A stretch of DNA of 64,000 nucleotides, taken from positions 62,001 to 126,000 of the forward strand of contig NZ_JAUHTR010000010.1 of NCBI RefSeq assembly GCF_030418125.1. The letters are read 5' to 3'. Source of the stretch: Fictibacillus fluitans (GTDB taxonomy: Bacteria > Bacillota > Bacilli > Bacillales > Fictibacillaceae). The notes under the pieces were generated by a model. That model was given only the letters and a program-made list of their open reading frames with translations. It ran no database searches and was not told where the DNA came from. Below, in pieces: positions 18,440 through 27,421 of this stretch. The translations under genes were made by a program, and so were the position numbers. The first letter of the stretch is position 1. Each line of letters opens with the position of its first letter.

Positions 18440-19675
18440 GTGTTGAAAAAATCAATGCTTTCGTTGATAACAGCATTTGCATTTTTAATGGGAGGTTCTT
18501 CGTTTTCCACGAATGCGGAACCGCTTACTCACCAGCAAAATTGGATGGCTTCATGGGGAACGAGCCAGCAAATGCCATATGACACCGGAATTTCACATGA
18601 AGGTTTCCGTAATCAAACGATCAGAATGGTCGTAAATCCCAATCAGAAAGGGAACCAGATTCGACTGCGTTTTTCCAATCGGTATGGAACCAAACCATTA
18701 GCACTGGACCGGGTGGTGGTTTCCAGGTCTGCAGGAGGAGCAGATACGGTTTCCCATACAAAACGAACCATAACGTTTGGAGGGAAAAATGGAGCAGTTA
18801 TTCCTGTGGGAGAAGAACTGGCCAGTGATGCAGTAAAGATGCGGATAAAAGAAAACAAGAACCTGACCGTGTCCGTTTATACACATTCCGCTACAGGCCC
18901 GACTACCTGGCACTCTCTGGCAGAGCAAACCACTTATGTATCTGATGGAGGGGAGCATACTGCTGAAACGAACGGAGCTTCTTTTTCAAGAAGGTATAAT
19001 AATTGGTTTTGGCTGGAAGGGCTGGATGTTATTCGAAAGCAAAAGAAAGACAGGGTGATCGTTGCCTTAGGAGATTCCATTACTGATGGGTATGGATCCA
19101 CGGCCAATACCAATCAGCGCTGGCCTGATTTTCTTGATCAAAGACTGCAAGATACAAAAAAGGACGGATCGATCGCCGTCATTAATCAAGGAATATCCGG
19201 GAATAAAATTCTTCGTGATTCCCCCATCTTTGGTATCAAGGCTCTCGACAGATTTGATCATGATGTTCTTGAGCAGCCCGGTGTAAGCGATTTCATATTA
19301 ATGGAGGGCATAAATGATATTGGGCATGAGCCGCATGAGTTTAATTCGGGGAACATTATTGCCGGAATGCAGCAGATGATTGACAAAGCACATGCAAGAG
19401 GAATAAACGTGTATGGCGGCACATTGACGCCATTCCGGGGTACAACCATTGCCGATTATTTTACGGAAGAGGGAGAACAAACGCGAAAAGAAGTGAATGA
19501 ATGGATCAGGCACAGCGGGGAATTTGATGGAGTCATCGATTTCGATCAAATGATTCGTGATCCGCAGCAACCTGAGCGTATGCTTCCCGCTTTCGATTCA
19601 GGAGATCATCTGCACCCGAATGATGCGGGATACCGTGCTATGGCATATGGCATCAATCTTTCTTTATTTAAATAA
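18440..19675 (+). CDS. Secreted SGNH/GDSL-family hydrolase
   Basis: A 411-residue secreted protein with a signal peptide (about 1-27). A beta-rich N-terminal domain of about 170 residues precedes an SGNH hydrolase domain. Catalytic blocks are visible: GDSITDGYG (nucleophile Ser), QGISGNKIL, GINDIGH (Asn block) and DHLHPNDAGY (Asp/His). Such enzymes remove acyl or acetyl groups from polysaccharides or lipids; the substrate is unknown. GTG start with AGGGAGG upstream. It is followed 17 bp later by another secreted esterase, probably in one operon. Confidence 0.85.
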   Translation: MLKKSMLSLITAFAFLMGGSSFSTNAEPLTHQQNWMASWGTSQQMPYDTGISHEGFRNQTIRMVVNPNQKGNQIRLRFSNRYGTKPLALDRVVVSRSAGGADTVSHTKRTITFGGKNGAVIPVGEELASDAVKMRIKENKNLTVSVYTHSATGPTTWHSLAEQTTYVSDGGEHTAETNGASFSRRYNNWFWLEGLDVIRKQKKDRVIVALGDSITDGYGSTANTNQRWPDFLDQRLQDTKKDGSIAVINQGISGNKILRDSPIFGIKALDRFDHDVLEQPGVSDFILMEGINDIGHEPHEFNSGNIIAGMQQMIDKAHARGINVYGGTLTPFRGTTIADYFTEEGEQTRKEVNEWIRHSGEFDGVIDFDQMIRDPQQPERMLPAFDSGDHLHPNDAGYRAMAYGINLSLFK

Positions 19676-19692
19676 AGCAGGGAGGTTGTTTT

Positions 19693-21000
19693 ATGTATCG
19701 TCCATTATTTAAATGGCTGGCTGCATTCCTCATTGTCCTTGTGATTCTTCCGCCTTTACACACACAAGCAGAGGGCGGGGAGCATTTACGAGTTGTTTCT
19801 GATACGGCATTAACTGAAAGGCTGCACGAAATCGTGCTGGACAGCCCGGCTCTTGGAAAACAGACCCCTTTGAGGGTCCTCCTGCCAAAAGATTATGATG
19901 AACACGCAAAGAAAAAGTATCCTGTGCTTTATATGCTTCACGGCTGCTGTGGCGATTATAAATCCTGGACAGTTGCAGGTGATATTGAAAACATGACAAA
20001 GGATCTGCCTTTGGTTATCGTAATGCCTGACGCAGGCCGGGGAGGAAGCTACTCCAACTGGTACAACAATGGGTCCTATGGAAAGCCTCAATGGGAGGAT
20101 TACCATATCAAAGAGCTCATTCCATGGGTTGAGCAAGCCTATCAAGTTAAAAATACAAGAGAGGGAAGAGCTATTGCCGGCTTGTCGATGGGTGGCTTCG
20201 GCTCCCTGTCCTATGCTGCCAGACATCCGGATCTATTCCTGGCTGCTGCTTCTTTTTCAGGAGTCATAAATACAAACCTGGACCCTGTTTTCCTGGACAA
20301 AACCATTTTTCAAAATCAGGAAAATGTGCCTCCGGGAACCGTCTGGGGAGACCGTGAGACACATGAAATCATATGGAGAAGCCACAATCCATGGGATCTT
20401 GCCGAAAATTTAGATGGTGTAAACCTGTCAATCTATACGGGAACAGGTGAAGCTGGCGGTCCTTTGGACGGCGGGGTGGCTTCGTCTGTTGAAGAGATTT
20501 GCTACAGCATGTCCACAAGCCTGCATAACCGGCTGGAGCAGCTTAACATTTCGCATGAATGGAATAGCTATGGCCCCGGTTCTCATACATGGGGTTACTG
20601 GAAGCGGGACCTTGAGCAGACGCTTCCCCGTTTCATGACATTGTTTGCGCATCCAACGAAAGCTCCGATGCCCTTTTCGTATAAATCGGCAGAAACCTCG
20701 TTTTCCATTTATGGGTGGAGCGTGCAATTTAACAGAGTAGCAGAAGAGTTCGCAGAACTGCAGCAAGTCTCGAAAAATGGTTTTACAATTACCGGTTCCG
20801 GGACGGCTGAAATGAAGACAGCAGCCTGGTATAATCCGCATAAACGATACCTCGTTAAAATGCACGGAAAAGGAAATCACCAAACAATAATCATTAAACC
20901 GGACCGTAACGGAAAGCTGAAGTTCGATGTGAAAATTTCTGCTGATCCGTCAAAGCAAGAGAAAAATACAATTGAGGTTATCATTCGAAAATTAGGCTGA
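19693..21000 (+). CDS. Secreted esterase of the antigen 85 / esterase D fold
   Basis: A 435-residue alpha/beta hydrolase with a signal peptide (about 1-26). The nucleophile elbow is GLSMGGFG, YMLHGCCGDYKSW provides the oxyanion region, and VMPDAGRGGSYSNWY is typical of the esterase D/mycolyltransferase-like family. The catalytic His is probably in GSHTWGYW. About 110 C-terminal residues beyond the hydrolase form an extra beta-rich domain of unknown role. Co-location with the SGNH hydrolase suggests joint action on one extracellular ester substrate (inference). Confidence 0.83.
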   Translation: MYRPLFKWLAAFLIVLVILPPLHTQAEGGEHLRVVSDTALTERLHEIVLDSPALGKQTPLRVLLPKDYDEHAKKKYPVLYMLHGCCGDYKSWTVAGDIENMTKDLPLVIVMPDAGRGGSYSNWYNNGSYGKPQWEDYHIKELIPWVEQAYQVKNTREGRAIAGLSMGGFGSLSYAARHPDLFLAAASFSGVINTNLDPVFLDKTIFQNQENVPPGTVWGDRETHEIIWRSHNPWDLAENLDGVNLSIYTGTGEAGGPLDGGVASSVEEICYSMSTSLHNRLEQLNISHEWNSYGPGSHTWGYWKRDLEQTLPRFMTLFAHPTKAPMPFSYKSAETSFSIYGWSVQFNRVAEEFAELQQVSKNGFTITGSGTAEMKTAAWYNPHKRYLVKMHGKGNHQTIIIKPDRNGKLKFDVKISADPSKQEKNTIEVIIRKLG

Positions 21001-21001
21001 A

Positions 21002-21037
21002 AAAGCCGCCCTCCTTCCAAAAGAAGAGGGCGGCTTT
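21002..21037. terminator. Terminator between esterase and nitrate transporter genes
   Basis: AAAGCCGCCCTC pairs with GAGGGCGGCTTT. The complementary strand has a good T-run, so it best serves the minus-strand transporter gene. Confidence 0.8.
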
Positions 21038-21046
21038 CATGATTTT

Positions 21047-22252
21047 TTACAGTTTAATAGAGCTTTTCTGTAGAGCCCATGTTTTCTTCCAGGCGTTTTG
21101 TGCGACCATTAAAAGAATGAAAGCAAAACCACCAATCAAGGAATAAACGATAAAACCCGAAGCATATGTGCCTGAAAGTTCCTTTAGTGAGCCCAGAATA
21201 ATCGGAACGAAAAAACCGCCGACTCCTCCTGCAGCCCCTACAATCCCTGTAATTACCCCGATCTCGTTTTTAAACCGCTGAGGAACCAACTGAAAAACCG
21301 CACCGTTTCCCTTCCCAAGGCATGACATTCCGGCAAAAAGCAAAACAGTTGTCACAGAAAGGGAAGGGAGCTGGCTGACACCAAGCATGCACAATGTCAC
21401 ACCAATCAGTAAATAACTCAAAAGCCGGACGCCTCCGATACGGTCGGCGATCATGCCGCCAATCGGACGGACAATGCTGCCAGCGGCAACACATAATGTA
21501 ACAAAATTGCCGGCTGAAACGCTCGGCAAGTGATATTGATCCACGAAAAAAATACTTAAAAAACTGGTCAGGCCCACGAATCCTCCAAAGGTTACACAAT
21601 AAAGAAGGCAAAAATACCACGTATCTTTTATCTTAAGCACGTTGAAATAATCTCTGACCGGCTTAGCGGGAGGCTGCGAGGGAGCATCTTTCGTAATGAA
21701 AAGGTATAACACCAGCGTGCACAGCAGCGGGATCAGGGCAATTCCCATGACTCCATTCCAACCGTAGTGTTCGGCGAGCCTTGGACCAAACAGTGTGGCA
21801 AGCAGTGTACCGCTGTTGCCGGCTCCGGCAATTCCCATCGCCACTCCCTGAAGGTGTGGAGGATACCAGCGGCTTGCCATTGGCAAAGCGGCCGAAAAGC
21901 TCGCGCCTGCCACACCAAGCAAAAATCCGATGCCATAAAGCTCTGCCAGATGCGTTCCTGATAACCAACCCCATAAAAGAGGGACAGTGGTCACCAGCAT
22001 TCCTCCAACAGCCGTCTTTCTTGGACCGATCCGATCAGTGAGTACACCGAACAAGAGCCTGAATAATGAGCCGCTGAGAATAGGGATGGCGACAATCAGT
22101 CCTTTTTGAGAAGGGGAAAGTCCAAAATCCTTTGTAATATAGACACCCAGAGCACCAAGGAGCACCCAGATCATAAAGCTTACATCAAAATACAAAAAAG
22201 AACCCAGCAGTGATGGGGCATGTCCGTGACTTCTTAACTCTTTTAGTCTCAT
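21047..22252 (-). CDS. Nitrate/nitrite transporter, NarK/NasA type
   Basis: A 401-residue major facilitator with about 12 transmembrane helices. Nitrate-transporter signatures are present: [12 protein letters not shown] between helices 2 and 3, [19 protein letters not shown] in helices 4-5, and [18 protein letters not shown]. It is divergent from nirB, with a TnrA-type box in the shared intergenic region, so it probably brings in nitrate for the assimilation genes. GGAGAGAGATGA lies in front of the ATG. Confidence 0.9.
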   Translation of the reverse strand: MRLKELRSHGHAPSLLGSFLYFDVSFMIWVLLGALGVYITKDFGLSPSQKGLIVAIPILSGSLFRLLFGVLTDRIGPRKTAVGGMLVTTVPLLWGWLSGTHLAELYGIGFLLGVAGASFSAALPMASRWYPPHLQGVAMGIAGAGNSGTLLATLFGPRLAEHYGWNGVMGIALIPLLCTLVLYLFITKDAPSQPPAKPVRDYFNVLKIKDTWYFCLLYCVTFGGFVGLTSFLSIFFVDQYHLPSVSAGNFVTLCVAAGSIVRPIGGMIADRIGGVRLLSYLLIGVTLCMLGVSQLPSLSVTTVLLFAGMSCLGKGNGAVFQLVPQRFKNEIGVITGIVGAAGGVGGFFVPIILGSLKELSGTYASGFIVYSLIGGFAFILLMVAQNAWKKTWALQKSSIKL

Positions 22253-22357
22253 TCATCTCTCTCCATTCCTGATTTTTCTTTTAAGTCTACGATTGTTGTC
22301 TGGGCATTGCTTTGTTAATGGAAGAAAAGATAACAAACTTTTTTCATGAAAAAACCA

Positions 22358-22374
22358 TGTCAGCTTTTCTTACA
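22358..22374 (+). promoter_or_regulatory. TnrA/GlnR-type box between narK-like gene and nirB
   Basis: The 17-bp sequence TGTCAGCTTTTCTTACA matches the TnrA consensus TGTNA-N7-TNACA at every fixed position. A possible extended -10 (TGTGATAAC) at 22400-22408 would put the transcription start about 48 bp from the box centre, the usual spacing for TnrA activation. Confidence 0.8.
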
Positions 22375-22452
22375 ATAAACGAGAAATTATTCCAGTGGTT
22401 GTGATAACTTTCTAAAAAAGAGAGATAGGATATTGACTAACAGGAGGCTACC

Positions 22453-24861
22453 ATGGAAAAAAAGAAGCTTGTGCTTATAGGCAATGGCATGGCCGGAGTT
22501 CGCTGCATTGAGGAAATCTTGAAAATAGACACTGAGGCTTTTGATATTACCATTTTCGGAAGTGAGCCGCATCCCAACTATAATCGAATCCTTTTATCTA
22601 CTGTTCTTCAAGGCGACACTTCCATTGAGGATATTACTCTTAATGATCGAACGTGGTATGAGAAGAATAACATCACATTATATACAGGGGAAACGGTGAT
22701 CAGCATTGATTCGGAACAAAAGAGCATATATACCAATCTTGGAAGAGAAGTGGCATATGACCGCTTGATACTGGCAACAGGATCGAAGCCCTTCATGCTC
22801 CCGGTTCCGGGTGCAGATAAAGAGGGAGTTACGGCGTTCCGTGATATAAAAGACTGTGAAACGATGATCGATGCCGCACAGAATTATAAAAAAGCGGTGG
22901 TTATCGGCGGAGGGCTTTTGGGGTTAGAAGCAGCAAGGGGGCTGATCAACCTTGGAATGCAAGTGGATGTGGTTCACCTTGGCAGTCAGCTGATGGATCG
23001 TCAGCTCGATGGCACTGCTGCTGCCCTTTTGAAAAAGGAACTGGAGCAGCAGGGTATGAACTTTTTGATGGAAAAACAAACAGCAGAAATAATAGGTGAA
23101 AAGCGGGCAGAAGGTGTCAGGTTCAGTGATGGGTCGATGGCAAAAGCCGATCTGGTGGTCATGGCTGTTGGCATCCGGCCGAATGTACAGCTTGCCAAAG
23201 ACGGCGGAATTCCTGTAAACAGAGGGATTCTTGTCAATGATTATCTGGAGACTGAAGTTGGAGACATTTATGCAGTGGGAGAATGTGCGGAACACCGCGA
23301 AATGGTGTACGGCCTTGTCGCTCCGCTATATGCACAAGGAAAAGTATTGGCTGAACATATTACAGAAACAGGAACAAGCCAATATGAAGGTTCTGTTATT
23401 TCCACACAATTAAAGGTTTCAGGCGTAGATGTGTTTTCTGCAGGTCACTTTATGGATGAAGAACATACAAAATCGGTAAAGATTTACGATGAAGTAGAGG
23501 GTGTATATAAAAAGATCGTCTTTCAGGATAACCGTGTAATTGGTGCGGTCATGTTTGGGGAAATCCAGGATGGTCCGAGGATTTTTAAAATGATACTTGA
23601 AAAACAGGATGTTACCGGCATTCCAAAAATAGCGGTTATGGCAGCGCCTGTGGAAGAAACAGCAGAAAGTGTTGTTGCCTCCATGACTGAAAGTGAAGTT
23701 GTCTGCGGATGCAACGGGGTAACCAAAGGTGCGATATGCGATGCCATCGTGAATCAGGGTCTGACCACACTTGACGAAGTAAGGGATTGCACCAATGCTT
23801 CCCGTTCCTGCGGAGGGTGCAAGCCGGTAGTTTCAGAGCTGCTGGAATACACGCTTGGAGATGACTTCAAGTATATTGAGCAAAAAGAAGCGATCTGCAG
23901 CTGTACCAGCCTTAGCCGGGAAGAAGTGCTGGAAGAGATTAAAAGCAAGAACCTGAAGTTTGTGAAAGAAGTCATGCATGTTTTGGACTGGAAGGAAAAA
24001 GAAGGCTGTTCCAAATGCCGTCCTGCCCTTAACTATTATTTGGGAATGATGAATCCACAGCATGAAGACGAAGCAGCTTCGAAATTTGTAAATGAGCGGA
24101 TGCACGCGAATATTCAAAAAGACGGAACCTATTCTGTCGTACCGAGAATGTACGGCGGTGTAACCACAGCAGAAGACCTGCGAAAAATCGCCAATGTCGC
24201 GGAAGCCTACAATGTACCAATGATTAAATTGACCGGAGGCCAGCGGATTGATCTTTTGGGCATTAAAAAGGAAGATCTGCCAAACGTCTGGGCAGAACTG
24301 GATATGCCTTCCGGTTATGCGTATGGAAAAACCCTGCGGACAGTGAAGACGTGTGTAGGGGAGCAATTCTGCCGTTTTGGAACACAGGATTCCACCAGCC
24401 TGGGCATTGAATTGGAGAAGAAATTCGAGCGGCTTAATACCCCGCATAAGGTGAAAATGAGTGTATCAGCATGTCCTCGGAACTGTGCCGAGTCGGGAAT
24501 CAAGGATTTTGGAATCGTGGGAGTAGATGGCGGATTTGAGCTGTATGTCGGAGGAAACGGAGGTACCCACCTGAGAGCCGGAGATTTGCTCTGCACCGTC
24601 CAAACGAAAGAAGAGGTCATTACAATGGCGGCCGCCTTTTTGCAATTTTACAGAGAAACCGCCCATTACCTGGAGCGTACGTCAAAATGGGTTGAGCGGA
24701 TGGGGCTTGAATACGTCAGGGAAGTTCTTTTTGATGAAGAAAGCCGTTCCCAATTGGCCGGACGGATTGAAGAAGCTCTTTCCTACACGAAAGAGCCGTG
24801 GAAAGAGATCATTAAAAATAAGGAAACGAAAGAGAAGTTGTTTGAAAGCCTTAGTGTTTAA
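22453..24861 (+). CDS. nirB: Assimilatory nitrite reductase, large subunit
   Basis: An 802-residue NAD(P)H-nitrite reductase reducing nitrite to ammonium. Order of domains: FAD-binding GNGMAGVRC start, NAD-binding VVIGGGLLGLEAARGL (about 150), BFD-type [2Fe-2S] cysteine clusters (CGCNGV ... SRSCGGCKP and CSCTSL ... GCSKCRP, 415-530), then the siroheme/[4Fe-4S] half-domains with TCVGEQFCRFG and SACPRNC. AGGAGG precedes the ATG. It is co-transcribed with nirD and probably activated by TnrA under nitrogen limitation. It corresponds to B. subtilis nasD. Confidence 0.95.
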   Translation: MEKKKLVLIGNGMAGVRCIEEILKIDTEAFDITIFGSEPHPNYNRILLSTVLQGDTSIEDITLNDRTWYEKNNITLYTGETVISIDSEQKSIYTNLGREVAYDRLILATGSKPFMLPVPGADKEGVTAFRDIKDCETMIDAAQNYKKAVVIGGGLLGLEAARGLINLGMQVDVVHLGSQLMDRQLDGTAAALLKKELEQQGMNFLMEKQTAEIIGEKRAEGVRFSDGSMAKADLVVMAVGIRPNVQLAKDGGIPVNRGILVNDYLETEVGDIYAVGECAEHREMVYGLVAPLYAQGKVLAEHITETGTSQYEGSVISTQLKVSGVDVFSAGHFMDEEHTKSVKIYDEVEGVYKKIVFQDNRVIGAVMFGEIQDGPRIFKMILEKQDVTGIPKIAVMAAPVEETAESVVASMTESEVVCGCNGVTKGAICDAIVNQGLTTLDEVRDCTNASRSCGGCKPVVSELLEYTLGDDFKYIEQKEAICSCTSLSREEVLEEIKSKNLKFVKEVMHVLDWKEKEGCSKCRPALNYYLGMMNPQHEDEAASKFVNERMHANIQKDGTYSVVPRMYGGVTTAEDLRKIANVAEAYNVPMIKLTGGQRIDLLGIKKEDLPNVWAELDMPSGYAYGKTLRTVKTCVGEQFCRFGTQDSTSLGIELEKKFERLNTPHKVKMSVSACPRNCAESGIKDFGIVGVDGGFELYVGGNGGTHLRAGDLLCTVQTKEEVITMAAAFLQFYRETAHYLERTSKWVERMGLEYVREVLFDEESRSQLAGRIEEALSYTKEPWKEIIKNKETKEKLFESLSV

Positions 24862-24885
24862 TAGATCAAAAGGAGGACAAACATA

Positions 24886-25191
24886 ATGAACCGAATCGAA
24901 GTCGCCAAGCTGAGTAAATTACCGGAAAAGCTGGGAATGTCATTGAAAGTGGGAGAGCATGATATTGCTCTCTTCAAGCTGTCGAACGGAAAGATTAAAG
25001 CCGTGGAAAATCGCTGTCCGCATAAAGGGGGCGTACTCGCACAGGGAATGGTTAGTGGAGAGTATGTATTTTGCCCGATGCATGACTGGAAAATATGCAC
25101 TGAAAGCGGAGAGGCGCAAGGTCCGGATACAGGCTGTGTGAAAACGTATAAAGTGGAAGTGCAGGAGGAGAAGGTTTACCTTTGTTTATAA
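24886..25191 (+). CDS. nirD: Assimilatory nitrite reductase, small subunit
   Basis: Rieske-like small subunit of 101 residues. The cluster-binding motifs CPHKGG and CPMHDWKICTESG are complete, so unlike some NirD proteins it appears able to bind a Rieske [2Fe-2S] centre. It lies 24 bp downstream of nirB with an AAAGGAGGAC site. It corresponds to nasE. Confidence 0.93.
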   Translation: MNRIEVAKLSKLPEKLGMSLKVGEHDIALFKLSNGKIKAVENRCPHKGGVLAQGMVSGEYVFCPMHDWKICTESGEAQGPDTGCVKTYKVEVQEEKVYLCL

Positions 25192-25226
25192 GAATGAAAG
25201 ACAGGGAGGGAGGAAGGTGAGTATCT

Positions 25227-27368
25227 TTGACAAGTAGTTTTCTGGAGCATTTCCGCCATCAGCAGCAGGATACAGAAACAGAGAGTGTGATGGATACACA
25301 GTGTCCCTTCTGCAGTGTTCAATGCACCATGCAGCTGCTTGAACAGCGTACGGGAGACCGGAAAAAATATAAAGTTCTGCCGCTGAAGGAAACGGTTTCC
25401 GAGGGTAGATTGTGCATAAAAGGCAGAAACGCGCATCAGCATGCACTTCATAAGGAACGGATTCTGCATCCGATGAAAAAGGTAAACGGACAATTTGTGG
25501 AGATTACGTGGGAAGAGGCATTGTCCTTTATCAATAAGCAGTTCCGCACGATTCAAGAGCAGTACGGACCGGATGCTGTGGGGGTGTATGGAGGAGGCTC
25601 CTTAACCAATGAAGAAGCCTACCTTCTTGGAAAGTTCGCCAGAGTTGGGCTGCAGACAAAGCATATCGATTATAATGGGCGCTATTGTATGTCAGCAGCT
25701 GCTTCTGCGATGAATGAAGCGTTTGGTCTGGACCGCGGTTTAACAAATGAAATGGAAGAAATTCCACTTGCAGAGTGCATCTTACTTGCAGGAACAAACA
25801 TTGCCGAATGCCAGCCGACACTTCTTCCCTATTTTCGCAAAGCGAAGGACAACGGTGCGTTTATCATCGCTATTGATCCAAGAGAAACGCTGACTACCAA
25901 ACTGGCTGACCTGCATTTAAAAGTAAAGCCGGGGATGGATGCCGCTCTGGTTAACGGGATGTTAAAGGTGATTCTTGACCGCAATCTTCATGACGAGCAG
26001 TTTATAAAAGAGCGTACAGAAGGTTTTGAACAAGTGCAGCAGCACCTTTCCGAAGTTAACCTTGAAGAAATCGCTGATTTAACAGGTCTTCCCCGTGAGA
26101 TCATTGAGTATGCGGGAGTTGCATTCGGTTCCGTATCACGTGCCATGGTATTTACCGCCAGAGGGGTCGAGCAGCAAACACACGGTCATGAAACCGTCAG
26201 AAACTTTATTAATCTTGTGTTGGCTACAGGGAATATTGGTAAGCCGGGTGCAGGCTATGGTGCCGTCACAGGCCAGGGAAATGGACAAGGCGGCAGGGAG
26301 CATGGCCAGAAAGCAGACCAGCTTCCGGGCTACCGAAGTATTGAGAACCCGGAACACAGGAACTATATTGCCAGAGTGTGGGGCATTCCCGAAAAGGCGC
26401 TGCCAGGCAAGGGAGTTTCTGCGTATGAGATGATGGAAAAGATGGCAGATGGCGAGATTTCGGCTTTGTTCATCATGGGCTCTAATCCTCTGATTTCCAC
26501 ACCAAATGCCAATCTTGCCGAACATGCACTAAGGCGGCTCAAATGCCTGGTGGTGGTCGATATGTTTCTTTCAGAAACCGGGGAGCTTGCCGATTTGCTG
26601 CTGCCCAGTTCTTCGTATTTGGAAGACGAAGGAACATTGACTAATCTCGAAGGCAGGGTGACGTTGAGAAGAGCAGCCCGCAGCTGCCCGGGAAAGGTGA
26701 AGCATGACTGGGAGATCCTTTGCGATGTGGCGAGGGCATTGGGGAAGGAAACCTATTTTTCCTATTCCAAAGCAGAAGATATATTCAATGAACTAAGACT
26801 GGCGAGCAAGGGAGGAAAAGCCGATTACTTTGGAATCACCTATACACGCCTGAAGGAGGAACGAATGTACTGGCCCTGCCCAAGTATGGGACACCGGGGT
26901 GAGGGCAGGCTGTTCGATGGATCTTTCGCCCGGACGAACGGGAAGGCAAAGATGCTTCCTGTTATCAATCATGTGCCCATGGAGCAAACCTCAGATCGGT
27001 ATCCTCTGCATTTGACAACAGGAAGGGTCATGAGCCACTATCTTTCCGGAGCGCAGACCAGAAGGAGCCCAGCCCTTTCTGCCCGTCAGATTGAAAGCTT
27101 TGTTAAAATACATCCGAAAACTGCTCATGCATTCGGCATTAAAGACGGGACCATGGTCTATGTGGATTCACAAAGAGGAAGAATGAAAGCACGGGGAGCG
27201 TATGATGAATCGATACGGGAAGACACCCTGTTCATTCCTTTTCACTGGGGTGGAGAGCAGAATGTGAATAACGTAACCTATGATGGGCTTGACCCTGTGT
27301 GCAAGATGCCCGGATTTAAAGTGTGCGCAGTTAAAGTGTCGCCTGTCATAGATTTGACCATAAATTAA
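25227..27368 (+). CDS. nasC: Assimilatory nitrate reductase catalytic subunit
   Basis: Molybdopterin oxidoreductase of 713 residues reducing nitrate to nitrite. The N-terminal [4Fe-4S] site is CPFCSVQC ... GRLCIKG, followed by the molybdopterin domains (GTNIAECQP, GQGNGQGGREHGQKADQLPG) and the C-terminal dinucleotide-binding beta barrel. TTG 25227 is chosen: AAGGTGA lies six bases upstream and the resulting N-terminus aligns with B. subtilis NasC. No NasB-type flavoprotein gene lies beside it, so the electron donor partner must be elsewhere or different. Confidence 0.93.
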   Translation: MTSSFLEHFRHQQQDTETESVMDTQCPFCSVQCTMQLLEQRTGDRKKYKVLPLKETVSEGRLCIKGRNAHQHALHKERILHPMKKVNGQFVEITWEEALSFINKQFRTIQEQYGPDAVGVYGGGSLTNEEAYLLGKFARVGLQTKHIDYNGRYCMSAAASAMNEAFGLDRGLTNEMEEIPLAECILLAGTNIAECQPTLLPYFRKAKDNGAFIIAIDPRETLTTKLADLHLKVKPGMDAALVNGMLKVILDRNLHDEQFIKERTEGFEQVQQHLSEVNLEEIADLTGLPREIIEYAGVAFGSVSRAMVFTARGVEQQTHGHETVRNFINLVLATGNIGKPGAGYGAVTGQGNGQGGREHGQKADQLPGYRSIENPEHRNYIARVWGIPEKALPGKGVSAYEMMEKMADGEISALFIMGSNPLISTPNANLAEHALRRLKCLVVVDMFLSETGELADLLLPSSSYLEDEGTLTNLEGRVTLRRAARSCPGKVKHDWEILCDVARALGKETYFSYSKAEDIFNELRLASKGGKADYFGITYTRLKEERMYWPCPSMGHRGEGRLFDGSFARTNGKAKMLPVINHVPMEQTSDRYPLHLTTGRVMSHYLSGAQTRRSPALSARQIESFVKIHPKTAHAFGIKDGTMVYVDSQRGRMKARGAYDESIREDTLFIPFHWGGEQNVNNVTYDGLDPVCKMPGFKVCAVKVSPVIDLTIN

Positions 27369-27379
27369 CCAGGACAAAT

Positions 27380-27417
27380 AAAAAGCAGTTTCTCTTTTTA
27401 GAGAGAAACTGCTTTTT
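27380..27417. terminator. Bidirectional terminator between nasC and the ABC exporter gene
   Basis: AAAAAGCAGTTTCTCT pairs with GAGAGAAACTGCTTTTT between convergent genes. Confidence 0.92.
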
Positions 27418-27421
27418 GATA

